A DNA stretch of 64,000 bases from Brevundimonas diminuta (GCF_022654015.1 NZ_CP073063.1:3145447-3209446); one strand, 5' to 3'. Counted from the first letter of the stretch, positions 20,140 to 29,357 are shown. A program made the numbers and translations. The notes: a model not told the origin generated them from the letters alone.

Positions 20140-20609
20140 CCGTGCACATTCTTCTGGTCGAAGACGAGGATCCCAAACGTCTCCACGTCTGTCGACTGAT
20201 TGAGGCCGTATCGGGCGAGATCAAGGTGACAGTAGCGAAGTCCGTGAACTCAGCGCTCGACGCTCTTGAGGATCGGACGCCCGACCTGTTGCTGCTCGAC
20301 ATGTCCCTGCCGACCTTCGACGTCGGTGATGGCGAGTCGGGCGGGCGGCCCCAAGGTTTCGGCGGCAAGGAAATACTCTGGCACATGAGCTTCGCAGGCA
20401 TTCTCTGCCCCACCGTCGTCATCACCGGCTATGAGGCCCTACCCCGCGAGGACGGCATGGTGCCGATCAGTCAGTTGCAGACCGAATTGACCGAGGAGTT
20501 CCCGAACCTATTCAAGGGCATCCTGCACTACAATTCCACCTTCGATGAATGGAAGGTGGAACTGACCCGATTCCTCGCCGACCTCGCGCCGACGGGGACG
20601 GCGTCATGA
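20136..20609 (+). CDS. Stand-alone receiver-domain protein (DtcB-like)
   Basis: The 157-residue protein is a receiver domain with no output: acidic residues Glu9-Asp10, phospho-accepting Asp55 in LLLLDMSLP, and Thr97 in VVITGYE. The usual lysine after strand 5 is not in its normal KP setting; instead the strand ends GILHYNSTFDEW. An insertion of about 15 residues (DVGDGESGGRPQGFGGK) follows the Asp. In Detocs, DtcB is a free receiver that absorbs stray phosphate so the effector is not set off by accident. The GTG start overlaps the dtcA-like stop (GTGA). The Detocs role is inferred from order and domains. Confidence 0.75.
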   Translation: MTVHILLVEDEDPKRLHVCRLIEAVSGEIKVTVAKSVNSALDALEDRTPDLLLLDMSLPTFDVGDGESGGRPQGFGGKEILWHMSFAGILCPTVVITGYEALPREDGMVPISQLQTELTEEFPNLFKGILHYNSTFDEWKVELTRFLADLAPTGTAS

Positions 20610-21832
20610 AAATCCTCATCGCGGACGACGAATTGAGCAGATACCAGCGCTTGATGCCCCGTCTCAAGGCGCTTGGCGTCCAGGAAGCTGATATCGATAC
20701 CGCCGTCAGTTCGGGCCAAGCCCTGGAGATGATGGAGGCCCGCCAGTACGACCTTCTCGTCCTCGACATCATTATTCCTTTGCGGCCGAACGGGGACGGC
20801 GACGCCCAGAACGCCTTGGACCTGCTGTTTACGGTCCACGTCTCCGAAATGGTGAAGCGGCCACGGCACATCGTGGGAATCACGGCTGACGACGCGGCAG
20901 CTGCACGGGCCGCCGAGGACTTCGCCGCCCTGACTTGGACTATCGTGCGCTATTCGCCGACCGACGACGAATGGATGTCCCGGGTAATGGCGTTAGTCCG
21001 GTATATCGACGGGGCGGACGCTGACTCGCAGGACGCGGCCGGGGTCGACGTCGTGGTCGCATGCGCCCTTCAGACCCCCGAACTCGATCAGGTGCTCGCC
21101 CTTCCCTGGAACTGGGATCCTAGGCCCGCGGTCCTTCCGGATGCAACCTTCGTCCACCGAGGCTGGTTTTTGGACTCCGCCCGAAAACGCTACACCGTCG
21201 CGGCCGCCCACGCTCCTCGCATGGGAATGGTCAGCGCCGCGCTTCTCAGCGCTAGTCTCATCCAGCATCTACGTCCTCGATTGATTGCCATGACAGGCAT
21301 ATGCGCGGGCGTACGTGGCAAGGTGGCCTTGGGCGATGTCCTGCTGGCCGACCCGTCTTGGGATTTCCAAAGTGGAAAGCGTGTTCGGGTTGGAGAAGCC
21401 TCCAGCCTATCGAGCCGGGCGCATCAGCTAGCTGCACCCGACCGGGTGCGAAAACTCCTGCAGGAACTGCAAAGGGAGAAAACCAGAGTTCAGGCGCTAT
21501 GCGAAGCTTTCGGGTCTGCGCGGCCCAATGACGCCGGCATCAAGGTCGGCCCCGTCGCCTGCGGATCTGCGGTCTTGGCCGACGGCCTGTCGATCGGCGA
21601 GATCAGGTCGAGCCAGCAGGACGACATGATTGGGGTAGAGATGGAAATCTACGGCGTGTACGCTGCCGCCCGCGCGGCCGCCGAACCTCAGCCCCTGGCG
21701 TTCGCGCTCAAGGGTGTCTGCGATTATGCCGATCCCGATAAAGGCGATGACGCCCAAGACTACGCCGCCTTTATGAGCGCAGGCGTCCTGCGACTTCTCC
21801 TTGAAACGCATGGCTCCCTGCTCATGCCTTGA
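20606..21832 (+). CDS. Receiver-nucleoside phosphorylase fusion effector (DtcC-like)
   Basis: A 408-residue fusion. Residues 1-125 are a receiver (Asp7-Asp8, phospho-site Asp54 in LVLDIIIP, Thr93). Residues about 146-400 are a PNP/UDP-phosphorylase (MTAN-like) domain, with GICAGVRGKVALGDVLLAD (231-249), the ribose/base-binding GVEMEIYGVYAAAR (343-356) and the catalytic-type KGVCDYADPDKG (369-380). In Detocs the phosphorylated effector DtcC cleaves ATP to adenine and ribose-5'-triphosphate during phage infection. ATG 20606 overlaps the previous stop (ATGA). Strand 5 of the receiver ends IVRYSPTDDEW, echoing the partner receiver. Domain calls are strong; ATP as substrate is inferred. Confidence 0.82.
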   Translation: MKILIADDELSRYQRLMPRLKALGVQEADIDTAVSSGQALEMMEARQYDLLVLDIIIPLRPNGDGDAQNALDLLFTVHVSEMVKRPRHIVGITADDAAAARAAEDFAALTWTIVRYSPTDDEWMSRVMALVRYIDGADADSQDAAGVDVVVACALQTPELDQVLALPWNWDPRPAVLPDATFVHRGWFLDSARKRYTVAAAHAPRMGMVSAALLSASLIQHLRPRLIAMTGICAGVRGKVALGDVLLADPSWDFQSGKRVRVGEASSLSSRAHQLAAPDRVRKLLQELQREKTRVQALCEAFGSARPNDAGIKVGPVACGSAVLADGLSIGEIRSSQQDDMIGVEMEIYGVYAAARAAAEPQPLAFALKGVCDYADPDKGDDAQDYAAFMSAGVLRLLLETHGSLLMP

Positions 21833-22092
21833 TCGGCCAATGCTAGGCCGTAACGACCAAACAGCCCAGCGATCCTTCACAAACATGTTGACCTGGCCCC
21901 CAAGGTTAGCGCCGGACTTGGATGGCCTCTCCACCCCCTATGCGGTCATGATGAACGATCGTTATGCGTCAGGAGCCGCCGCCCGTGCCTGGCAGCGGAC
22001 GAACGATGTCAACCACACCAGGTGCAGATTCTGCGCCACTTAAGCTGGTTCTGAGCCAGCGTTAGGTGGTCTCGACACACCCGACAGTGCGA
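21833..22092. other. Intergenic stretch between the Detocs-like operon and tRNA-Arg
   Basis: No gene is convincing here. It holds a weak hairpin, GCTGG at 22045-22049 and CCAGC at 22057-22061, after a CCACTTAAG at 22037-22045 that recalls the repeat core at 5815-5938. If the Detocs-like genes came in by site-specific recombination at the tRNA 3' end, an attachment site would abut this stretch, but no integrase is present. Confidence 0.3.
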
Positions 22093-22169
22093 TGGCGACC
22101 CCGGCAGGACTCCAACCTGCGACCTCGGCTTTAGGAAAGCCTTGCTCTATGCAGCTGAGCTACGGGGCC
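22093..22169 (-). tRNA. tRNA-Arg (anticodon CCT)
   Basis: The minus strand folds as a 77-base tRNA: acceptor GGCCCCG/CGGGGTC with one G-U pair, D arm GCTC/GAGC, anticodon arm closing the loop TTCCTAA (anticodon CCT, reads AGG), T arm GCAGG-TTGGAGT-CCTGC, discriminator G and encoded CCA. Its 3' end faces the accessory region to the left. 3' ends of such genes are frequent integration sites for islands, which fits the defence genes next to it. Confidence 0.95.
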
Positions 22170-22264
22170 ACGCACGACGCCGTAGCGGGTCAGGGCGTCG
22201 GGGGGAAGTCGGGGCGGCGAAAAAGTCGAGCGGCGGCCGGGCGACTGCGGCGTCGGACGTTTGT

Positions 22265-22282
22265 GGTTAAGGGGTCTTAACC
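22265..22282. promoter_or_regulatory. Perfect inverted repeat downstream of the chemotaxis operon
   Basis: GGTTAAGGGGTCTTAACC has seven-base arms around GGGT. It lies between the last chemotaxis gene (ending 22378, minus strand) and tRNA-Arg. It could be an operator or a weak transcription end; two TTAA boxes are spaced by six bases, one short of the CtrA pattern TTAA-N7-TTAA. No role is proved by sequence. Confidence 0.3.
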
Positions 22283-22377
22283 TACAAGATATCGCGGTGA
22301 ACAAAGGACGAAATGGGCGATGTCAGCGATTCGGTCCTGATTCGTTTCGCCCTTGTTCCGCGAGAATGGAACGGCCG

Positions 22378-22857
22378 TTAACCGACGGGCGGAACGTGGG
22401 CCGTCAGGGCGCGCAGACCCTCCAGAAGGCGGTCGGAATCGGCGCTGGTCTGGCCCTGGGCGGCCAGGGTCAGGCGAAGCGCGCGCACGTGAACCTCGAC
22501 CGAGGGCCAGGACCAGCTGCCGGCGCTCTTCATCCGGTCGGCGATCTCGCACAGGCTGAAGGCGGCCTCGAAGAAGGTCGGGACTTCCAGATAGCCGGCC
22601 ATGTCGACCATGGCGGAGGCGAAGGCGTAGACCTGGGCCGGGGCGTCCGAGGGACGGGTCGTGCACAGGGCCTCGATGGCGTCGACGTTGGCCGTCAGCA
22701 GGGTGAAGACATTGTCGCGCTGTTCATCCAGCGCTTGGTTGGCGCGGGATTCGGCCTCGATGATCAGGCGGCCGCCGGGCCGCGCCATCTGACGCTGGAG
22801 CGAGGTGTGGACGCGGCGGACGGTGGAGGGTTTGGGCGCGGCGACAGGCTCGGTCAC
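22378..22857 (-). CDS. cheE: Chemotaxis protein CheE
   Basis: The 159-residue soluble, helical protein occupies the place of CheE at the end of the Caulobacter major chemotaxis operon (cheD-cheU-cheY-cheE). No catalytic motif is visible. It has segments such as RLIIEAESRANQALDEQRDN and a mixed helical C terminus. CheE-type proteins are restricted to Caulobacter-like bacteria and have no firm biochemical role. The start overlaps the preceding receiver gene by four bases. The name rests on synteny more than on motif. Confidence 0.75.
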   Translation of the reverse strand: MTEPVAAPKPSTVRRVHTSLQRQMARPGGRLIIEAESRANQALDEQRDNVFTLLTANVDAIEALCTTRPSDAPAQVYAFASAMVDMAGYLEVPTFFEAAFSLCEIADRMKSAGSWSWPSVEVHVRALRLTLAAQGQTSADSDRLLEGLRALTAHVPPVG

Positions 22858-23444
22858 AGGCTGACCTTCATCGGCTTCATCAGCATGTCGATCTCGTCCT
22901 GATCCATGTTTTCCTCGACCGCCTCGCCCAGATCACCGGTCAGGTCGCTTTCGCGACGACCATCGGTGCCGGGAGGCGGCCCATAGTTGTGCACTCGGCG
23001 GTCGGGGCCGATGTAGTGTTCGGACTCGACGAAATCCCGGTCCTCGCCGCCCAGCCAGATGATGCGCTTCAGCAGCAGAGACGGCGACAGGGGCTTGGCG
23101 ACGATGAAGCTGGCACCGCAGTCGCGGCCCTGGTGGACCTTGGCCTGGGAGGCGTGACCCAGGATCATGATGACGGGCACATAGCGGGTCGGCGTGGGGG
23201 CGTCGCGCCGCAGCCAACGCACGAAGTCATAGCCGTCCATGTCTGGCATGATGCAGTCGATCAGGATCAAGTCGACCGAGCGGCGCGCCAGCAGTTCGAC
23301 GGCCGCCTGGGCCGAGGCGCATTTGATCTGCTCCTTGCAGCCGAAGCCTTGGACGATGGAACCCAGCATATCCAGCGACGTGGGCTGGTCGTCGATCAGA
23401 AGGACCGTCGTGTGCGCCAGATTGACCCGATCGCTCTTGGCCAT
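22854..23444 (-). CDS. Chemotaxis response regulator, CheY-like (third CheY of the operon)
   Basis: A 196-residue protein with an N-terminal receiver: acidic pair Asp18-Asp19 in LLIDDQPTS, phospho-site Asp63 in LILIDCIMPDMDG and the lysine in FIVAKPLSP. About 60 residues follow without a known output domain, ending MDQDEIDMLMKPMKVSL. It matches CheYIII of the Caulobacter che operon, which lies between cheU and cheE. Such an auxiliary receiver may drain phosphate from CheA or bind another target than the motor. It begins four bases before the cheU stop region. Confidence 0.85.
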   Translation of the reverse strand: MAKSDRVNLAHTTVLLIDDQPTSLDMLGSIVQGFGCKEQIKCASAQAAVELLARRSVDLILIDCIMPDMDGYDFVRWLRRDAPTPTRYVPVIMILGHASQAKVHQGRDCGASFIVAKPLSPSLLLKRIIWLGGEDRDFVESEHYIGPDRRVHNYGPPPGTDGRRESDLTGDLGEAVEENMDQDEIDMLMKPMKVSL

Positions 23445-23448
23445 GGCG

Positions 23449-23793
23449 TCAGAACAGCATGAGGTCGCCGGCGTCGGCGTTCGATTGCGGGCGATGCTCG
23501 CCGGCGGCGGGGCGAAGGCGGCCGGCCATGTCGGCCAGCGACAGGCGGCTGACGGCCTCGGACGGGCTGGCGCCGCCGCCCAGCATGCGCAGGACGCCGG
23601 ATAGAGCCTCGAGACGCTGGGTCAGGGCGTCCAGGGCCTGGGCCTGGGTCAGGGCGTTGGGGCGTTCCTCGGGCGGGGCGCGGCGGACCAGATCGCTGAC
23701 CAGGGCCTCGATCCCGTCGATGCCTTCGCGCACCAGCATCAGCTCGTCGGCGACGGCGGCCAGCAGATCGGCGTGTTCGGGAGGGGCGCTCAT
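23449..23793 (-). CDS. cheU: Chemotaxis protein CheU
   Basis: A 114-residue helical protein between cheD and a cheY gene, the position of CheU in Caulobacter. It has a heptad-like helix (LLAAVADELMLVREGIDGIE and TQRLEALSGVLRML) and ends SNADAGDLMLF; the neighbouring CheD ends similarly in DTGALELF. The role is unknown. The ATG at 23793 lies two bases after the cheD stop; a longer frame reaching 24216 is antisense to cheD and is not used. The label rests on synteny. Confidence 0.7.
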   Translation of the reverse strand: MSAPPEHADLLAAVADELMLVREGIDGIEALVSDLVRRAPPEERPNALTQAQALDALTQRLEALSGVLRMLGGGASPSEAVSRLSLADMAGRLRPAAGEHRPQSNADAGDLMLF

Positions 23794-23795
23794 CT

Positions 23796-24338
23796 TCAGA
23801 ACAGTTCCAGGGCGCCGGTGTCGACCGGAGCCATGACGGGCACGGGCTTGGGCGCGACGACATCGGTGACGGCGCGTTGCAGGGCGCGGCCGGTGACGGG
23901 CCAGTAGTGCAGGCGCCGACCGCCGTCGCCGCGCAGGCTGCCGCCGACGACGGGAATGCCTTCGTCGCGCAGGAATTTCTCGGCGAAGTCGGCGTTGCTG
24001 CGGCCCACGTCGCGCAGGCTGTCGAACATACGGCCACCACCGAACAGCTTGGCCTCCAGCCGGTCGCGACGAGCGCCGGCCTTGAGCATGTCGTTGATCA
24101 GAAGCTCCATCGCATAGGCGCCGTAGCGACGCCCCGCGTCGGTGCCCGCGCCCGAGCCTTCTGGCAGCAGGAAGTGGTTCATGCCGCCGACGCCCGCCAG
24201 CGGATCGCGCACGCACATGGCGACGCAGGACCCCAGGATGGTGCTGAGCACGACATTGGGATCGGACGTGATGAAATGCTCGCCCTGACCGACGTGAACG
24301 CGCTTTTCGACCGTGTCCTTCAGGGCGGCGTAGCTCAT
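23796..24338 (-). CDS. cheD: Chemoreceptor glutamine deamidase CheD
   Basis: CheD deamidates glutamines on chemoreceptors and helps adaptation. The 180-residue protein shows the family core: [20 protein letters not shown], then the catalytic cysteine in [11 protein letters not shown] (about residue 38), the histidine in [11 protein letters not shown] (about 55), and FGGGRMF. It lies between a cheY and cheU, overlapping cheY by four bases at the start. All key residues are present. Confidence 0.93.
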   Translation of the reverse strand: MSYAALKDTVEKRVHVGQGEHFITSDPNVVLSTILGSCVAMCVRDPLAGVGGMNHFLLPEGSGAGTDAGRRYGAYAMELLINDMLKAGARRDRLEAKLFGGGRMFDSLRDVGRSNADFAEKFLRDEGIPVVGGSLRGDGGRRLHYWPVTGRALQRAVTDVVAPKPVPVMAPVDTGALELF

Positions 24339-24724
24339 GTCAGGGGACCGAAGACAGCTTCCAGCTTGCCCTTCAGCTGGGCGACGGTGAAAGGCTTGAC
24401 CAGGTAGTTGTTGACGCCGAACTGCACCGCGCGCTGGACCAGCTCGCGGTCGGCGCGGCCCGTCAGCATGATGAAGGCGGTCTTGGAGGTCGGCGGGTGG
24501 GCGCGCACGGCGCGCAGCAGGCCCAGGCCGTCCAGGTTCGGCATATTGTAGTCGGAGATGATCAGGTGCGCGGGCTTGGACACGATCTCGCGCAGGGCGA
24601 TTTCGCCGTCGGCGGCCTCGCGGATTTCGCGCACGCCGAGTTGTTGCAGGCTGGTGCGGACCAGCGAGCGCATCGTCATCTGATCATCGACGACCAAGCA
24701 GTGAAGTGAGGCGGCGGCGGGCAT
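24335..24724 (-). CDS. cheY: Chemotaxis response regulator CheY (second CheY of the operon)
   Basis: A 129-residue single receiver domain: acidic residues Asp13-Asp14 in [11 protein letters not shown], phospho-site Asp58 in [13 protein letters not shown], Thr in FIMLTGRAD and the lysine in YLVKPFTV. This is the classic CheY form, between cheB and cheD as in Caulobacter. Its phosphorylated form probably binds the flagellar switch or competes with the other CheY proteins of the operon; which one steers the motor cannot be told from sequence. Confidence 0.93.
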   Translation of the reverse strand: MPAAASLHCLVVDDQMTMRSLVRTSLQQLGVREIREAADGEIALREIVSKPAHLIISDYNMPNLDGLGLLRAVRAHPPTSKTAFIMLTGRADRELVQRAVQFGVNNYLVKPFTVAQLKGKLEAVFGPLT

Positions 24725-24739
24725 AGGTTACGCTCCCGA

Positions 24740-25777
24740 TTAGGCGACAGACCGCGCAGCCGGATCGGCGCACAGTTCGAGAATGGCGGGGGACAGGCGG
24801 TGCAGCGGCAACTGCCGCTCCACGGCGCCGATTTCGTGCGCGGCCTTGGGCATGCCGTAGACGACGCAGGTCGCCTCGTCCTGGCCCAGGGTGCGGCCGC
24901 CGGCCTGGCGCATGGCCAGCAGGCCCTTGGCGCCGTCGCGGCCCATGCCGGTCAGGATGACGCCGGTCATCGGACGCTTCAGCCGGGCGACGGAGTCGAA
25001 CATCACATCGACCGACGGACGGTGGCCGTTGACGGGATCGCTGGCGATCAGGCGGCAACGCGGCGTCAGGCCGCCCGAGACCTCAAGATGGGTCGCGCCG
25101 CCGGGGGCCAAGTAGATGTGGCCTGGCTTCAGCGGCGCGCCGTCCACCGCCTCGGTCACGGTCGGGGCGCAGACGCGGTCCAGACGGGCGGCGAAGCTGG
25201 CGGTGAAGGTCGCCGGCATATGCTGGGTGATGACGGTCGCCGGGCAATCCAGCGGGAAGCCGCTGAGCACGGTCAGCAGGGCCTCGACCCCGCCAGTGGA
25301 CGAACCGATGGCGAGGATCTGATGGGGATCGGCGTGATAGGCGCGCGGCGCCTCGGCGGCGGCGGGCGTATCGCCGCGGGCGCGGACGCGCGAACGGGCG
25401 GCCGTCTTCACCTTGCCGATCAGGTCGTGGAAGGCGTCGACGCTGGCCACCGCCGGCTTGGCCACCGCATCCACGGCGCCGATCTCCAGCGCGGCCAGGG
25501 TGACGTCCGTGCCCGCCGCCGTCAGGGTCGAGACCATGACCACCGGCATCGGCCGCAGCCGCATGATCTTTTCCAGGAACTCCAGCCCGTTCATGTTGGG
25601 CATCTCGACGTCGAGCGTAATGACGTCGGGGTTCAGGGCCTTGATCGCGGCGCGGGCCTCGATGGGATCGGCGGCGGTGCCGACGACCTCGATCTCAGGA
25701 TCCGACTTCAGGGCGGCCGAGATCAGCCCGCGCATGGTCAGGCTGTCGTCGACGACGAGAACGCGGACGGGGCTCAT
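24740..25777 (-). CDS. cheB: Chemotaxis methylesterase/glutaminase CheB
   Basis: CheB removes methyl groups from receptors in adaptation when phosphorylated by CheA. The 345-residue product has a receiver ([13 protein letters not shown], phospho-site in [13 protein letters not shown]) and a methylesterase domain with Ser in [12 protein letters not shown], His in [13 protein letters not shown] and Asp in [11 protein letters not shown]. The ATG at 25777 overlaps the cheR stop by four bases. The longer frame to 26086 is antisense to cheR. Confidence 0.96.
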   Translation of the reverse strand: MSPVRVLVVDDSLTMRGLISAALKSDPEIEVVGTAADPIEARAAIKALNPDVITLDVEMPNMNGLEFLEKIMRLRPMPVVMVSTLTAAGTDVTLAALEIGAVDAVAKPAVASVDAFHDLIGKVKTAARSRVRARGDTPAAAEAPRAYHADPHQILAIGSSTGGVEALLTVLSGFPLDCPATVITQHMPATFTASFAARLDRVCAPTVTEAVDGAPLKPGHIYLAPGGATHLEVSGGLTPRCRLIASDPVNGHRPSVDVMFDSVARLKRPMTGVILTGMGRDGAKGLLAMRQAGGRTLGQDEATCVVYGMPKAAHEIGAVERQLPLHRLSPAILELCADPAARSVA

Positions 25778-26634
25778 GCGCCACCCAGGCGATAGGTGGT
25801 CAGGCCGGCGGTCTGAAGCTGGCTGGTCGCCGGGCCGGAGACGCGTTCGGAGTGACCGATGTAGAGGGTCGCGCCGGGGTTCATCAGCGGGGTGAACCGC
25901 TTCCACACCCGCTCTTGGGTCGCGTCGTCGAAATAGATGACGACGTTGCGGCAGAAGATGACGTCGAACTTGCCCTTCATCGGCCAGTCGCCGATCAGGT
26001 TCAGCTCCTTGAAGCTGACCAGCCGCTTCAACTGCGCGCCTGCGACCCACTGGCCGCGATCGGCGCGGTCGAAATATTTGCGCCACAGGGTGACGGGCGC
26101 GGGCTCCAGCGCCTCTTCGGAATAGACACCGTCATGGCCCTGGGCGACCATGTTGGGGTCGATGTCGGTGGCCAGGATACGCACATCCAGCTCTGCCGCC
26201 TCGGGCAGGGCCTGAAGAACGGTCAGGGCCATCGAATAGGGCTCCTGCCCGTTCGAGCAGGCCGCCGACCACAGACGGACCCGGCCGCCGGCGCGGGCGC
26301 GCGCCGCCAATTCGGGCATGACCCGGTCGCGCAGGTCGTCGAAATGGTGCGGCTCGCGATAGAAGCGGGTGACGTTGGTGGTCAGGGCCGCCGTCATCTT
26401 CTGACGCTCGTCCACGCCGTCCACGCCCTCGACCAAGGCGCAGTAGTCGCGGAAGCTGGTCAGACCCAGGGTGCGCAAACGCTTGGCCAGGCGCGAATAG
26501 ACCAACGCGGCCTTGCCCTCGTTCAGGGCGATGCCCGCGTGGGCGTGCAGCATCTGGGCGATGTGGCGGAAATCCTCGGCGGTGAAGACGAACTCGCCCT
26601 CGACGATGGATCCCCGGCCGGCGGCGGCGGTCAT
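25774..26634 (-). CDS. cheR: Chemotaxis protein methyltransferase CheR
   Basis: CheR methylates glutamates on chemoreceptors with S-adenosylmethionine. The 286-residue protein has the N-terminal helical CheR domain ([20 protein letters not shown]) and the SAM-binding Rossmann part with [20 protein letters not shown] and [13 protein letters not shown], followed by [13 protein letters not shown]. The McpA receptor of this operon ends in the GWEEF pentapeptide that tethers such enzymes. It overlaps cheW by four bases and cheB by four bases. Confidence 0.96.
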   Translation of the reverse strand: MTAAAGRGSIVEGEFVFTAEDFRHIAQMLHAHAGIALNEGKAALVYSRLAKRLRTLGLTSFRDYCALVEGVDGVDERQKMTAALTTNVTRFYREPHHFDDLRDRVMPELAARARAGGRVRLWSAACSNGQEPYSMALTVLQALPEAAELDVRILATDIDPNMVAQGHDGVYSEEALEPAPVTLWRKYFDRADRGQWVAGAQLKRLVSFKELNLIGDWPMKGKFDVIFCRNVVIYFDDATQERVWKRFTPLMNPGATLYIGHSERVSGPATSQLQTAGLTTYRLGGA

Positions 26635-27086
26635 GCGGCTTCGGCCTCGACTTGCGGCAGGATGTAATCCAGTTCGATCAGGCTGATCATGCGGCCGTCG
26701 ATCGAGAAGATGCCCTTTACGAAGGTCTTCACCTGATCGCTGGCGACGTCGGGCGTCGGCTGGACCGAGGCCTCGCTCATCTGCAGGATGTCGGACACGG
26801 CGTCGACCAGCAGGCCGACCATGCGGCCGCCGATATGGGCCACCATGATGACGTGGCGCGCCGTCGGTTCCGAGGTCGTCAGGCCGAAGCGCGCGCCCAG
26901 ATCGATGATCGGCAGGACCGTGCCGCGCAGGTTGATGACGCCCTTCATGTATCCCGGCGAACGGGGCAGAGGCGTCGCCGGCGTCCAGCCGCGGATTTCG
27001 CGCACCGACATGATGTCGACGCAGAATTCCTGACTGCCGATGCGGAAGGCGATCAGTTCACGCTGGAGATCTTTGGCTTCGGTCAT
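26631..27086 (-). CDS. cheW: Chemotaxis coupling protein CheW
   Basis: CheW links CheA to chemoreceptors at the inner face of the membrane. The 151-residue protein is a single CheW domain with [20 protein letters not shown], the [20 protein letters not shown] signature and a C-terminal [13 protein letters not shown]. It lies three bases after the cheA stop and overlaps cheR by four bases, consistent with strong operon coupling. Confidence 0.96.
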   Translation of the reverse strand: MTEAKDLQRELIAFRIGSQEFCVDIMSVREIRGWTPATPLPRSPGYMKGVINLRGTVLPIIDLGARFGLTTSEPTARHVIMVAHIGGRMVGLLVDAVSDILQMSEASVQPTPDVASDQVKTFVKGIFSIDGRMISLIELDYILPQVEAEAA

Positions 27087-27089
27087 GGT

Positions 27090-29357
27090 TCAGCTCGCGA
27101 GCTTGAAGTCGGGACGGACGGATTTGCGGCGCATGTCGGTGACCAGCACGTCGACATCCAGGATCAGGGCCACGCGCCCGTCGCCCAGGATGGTGGCGGC
27201 GGCGACGCCCTCGACCTGCTGGTAGTTGGTTTCCAGGCTCTTGATGACCACCTGCCGCTGGCCCTGGATGGCGTCGAACAGCAGGGCCGCCTGCTGGCCG
27301 CCTTCGGTCTCGACGACCACGGCGACACCTTCGGTCGGGTTCATCGGCTGTTCGCGGAAGCCCATGATCAGGGCCACGTCGATCAGCGGCAGGAAGCGAT
27401 CGCGGAAGCGGATGACGGGATCCACCCCACCGACGAAGTGCAGGTCGACGGCTTGCGGAGTCAGGCTCTCGACGATGGCAGGCAGCGGCGCGATCAGCGT
27501 CTGTTCGGCGGCGGCGACGACCATGCCGTCCAGCACCGCCAGCGTCAGCGGCAGGCTGAGGGTGAAGGTCGAGCCCTTGCCCGGAACCGAGCTGATGGAG
27601 ATGCGGCCGCCCAGGGCCTGGATCGAGCGTTTGACCACGTCCATGCCCACGCCCCGCCCCGAGATGTCGGACACGACGGCGGCGGTGGAGAAGCCCGGCG
27701 CGAAGATCAGATTGTCGATTTGCTCGTCGGTCAGGGGCGCGTCGGCGGCGATCAGACCCTTGTCGACGGCGATCTTCTTGACGCGTTCGCGGTTGATGCC
27801 GCGTCCGTCGTCGGAGATTTCGATGACGATCCGACCCGAGCGGTGCAGGGCCGCGAGACGCACCGTGCCCTCGGCCGGCTTGCCGGCGGCGACGCGCTCT
27901 TCGGGCGTTTCCAGCCCGTGGTCGATGGCGTTGCGCAGCATATGGGTGATGGGCTCGGCCAGACGTTCGACCACGGTCTTGTCGACCTCGGTGTCCTCGC
28001 CGGCCGTGACCAGACGGACCTGTTTGGAGACCATGTCGGCGACTTCGCGGACCAGGCGCGGCATGCGCTGGAACACCGACTTCACCGGCTGGGCGCGGAT
28101 GGCCATGACGCTGTCCTGGATCTCGCGGGTCAGCAGTTCCAGGTCTTCGAGGCCGAGCGCGATGCCCGAGGAGCGGGCCAGGCCACTTTCCAACACGCGT
28201 TGCGACAGCATCGCCTGCTGGATGACCAGTTCGCCGACGACGTTGATCAGGCGATCCACGCGATCCAGATCGACACGGATCGTCACCGGCGCAGGCGCGA
28301 CAGGGGCCGAAGCCGGTGCGGGCGTCGCCGCCACGGGTGCGACGGCAGGGACAGCAACCGGCTCGACGACCGGCGCAGCGGCGATCGGGGCCGGCGCCGG
28401 CTCGGGCTCCAGGGGAGCGAACGGCACGATCTCGGCCGCCGGTTCAGCGGCGGCGCCGGAAGCCTTGGCCAACAGGGCGGCGATATCCAGTTCGTCGCTC
28501 GCGGGCAGAACGGCCGCGGGTTCGTCGGCGAACGCGTCCATCTCGGCGGCCCCATCCGCGGCCGCGCCCAGAGGTGTGATAGTCAGGTCGCAGTCGCTTT
28601 CGACGAAGTCGAAGACCTCGCGCACGGCCGCCTCATCGACGGCGGCGGCCAGATCGACCGTCCAGGTCAGGCAGCCGTCCTCGATCGACAGCGCGTCTAG
28701 CGTCGGCGTCTCGCTGTCGTCCACGACCACCGTGACCGGGCCGAGACGACCCAGCTCGCGCAGCAGCAGGCTGGTCTCGTTAGCGTTGACGTACATCCGG
28801 CCCATCGGCTTGAACACGATGCGCCAGCCGACCGACGGCGCGTCGGCGCCCAGATCGACGCCCAGGTCGGCGATGGGCAGGGGCGCAGGCTCGTCCAGCG
28901 CCATGTCGAAGGCCATCGGAGTGAAGCCGAAGTCGTCTTCGTCTTCCTCGACCTCGACCGGCGCTTCGCCGCCGTGGGTCAGGACCTGCATATCGGCGAC
29001 CAGGGCCGCGGACCGCGCCTCGTCCACCGGCGGGATCAACCCTTGCGCGGCCTGAATGTGATCAGCCAGCACGTCGGAGGCGCGCAGCAGGGTCTTGATG
29101 GTGATCGCGTCGCACGGCTTACGGCCCGCGCGCAGTTCGTCCATCAGGGTCTCGAAGACGTGGGCGAAGCGGACCAAGGCCTCCAGGCCGAAGGCCCCTG
29201 CCCCGCCCTTGACCGAATGGACGGCGCGGAAGACGGCGTTGATCGTCTCCAGGTCGGTCTGACCCTGTTCAAGCAGCATCAGCTTGGCTTCCAGGTCTGC
29301 GAGCAGTTCGTCGCATTCCTGGAAGAAGGTGGCTTTGATGGCTTCGAAGGCGTCCAT
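27090..29357 (-). CDS. cheA: Chemotaxis histidine kinase CheA
   Basis: CheA autophosphorylates and passes phosphate to CheY and CheB. The 755-residue protein shows P1 with His47 in AVHSVKGGAGAFG, a long Ala/Pro-rich linker (about residues 300-365), P3 dimerisation (VDRLINVVGELVIQQAML), P4 ATPase with MLRNAIDHGLETPEER and DDGRGINRERV, GRGVGMDVVKRSI, and a C-terminal CheW-like P5. The linker is rich in Ala-Pro repeats. All kinase boxes are present. It is the largest gene of the operon, 29 bases after cheY. Confidence 0.97.
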   Translation of the reverse strand: MDAFEAIKATFFQECDELLADLEAKLMLLEQGQTDLETINAVFRAVHSVKGGAGAFGLEALVRFAHVFETLMDELRAGRKPCDAITIKTLLRASDVLADHIQAAQGLIPPVDEARSAALVADMQVLTHGGEAPVEVEEDEDDFGFTPMAFDMALDEPAPLPIADLGVDLGADAPSVGWRIVFKPMGRMYVNANETSLLLRELGRLGPVTVVVDDSETPTLDALSIEDGCLTWTVDLAAAVDEAAVREVFDFVESDCDLTITPLGAAADGAAEMDAFADEPAAVLPASDELDIAALLAKASGAAAEPAAEIVPFAPLEPEPAPAPIAAAPVVEPVAVPAVAPVAATPAPASAPVAPAPVTIRVDLDRVDRLINVVGELVIQQAMLSQRVLESGLARSSGIALGLEDLELLTREIQDSVMAIRAQPVKSVFQRMPRLVREVADMVSKQVRLVTAGEDTEVDKTVVERLAEPITHMLRNAIDHGLETPEERVAAGKPAEGTVRLAALHRSGRIVIEISDDGRGINRERVKKIAVDKGLIAADAPLTDEQIDNLIFAPGFSTAAVVSDISGRGVGMDVVKRSIQALGGRISISSVPGKGSTFTLSLPLTLAVLDGMVVAAAEQTLIAPLPAIVESLTPQAVDLHFVGGVDPVIRFRDRFLPLIDVALIMGFREQPMNPTEGVAVVVETEGGQQAALLFDAIQGQRQVVIKSLETNYQQVEGVAAATILGDGRVALILDVDVLVTDMRRKSVRPDFKLAS

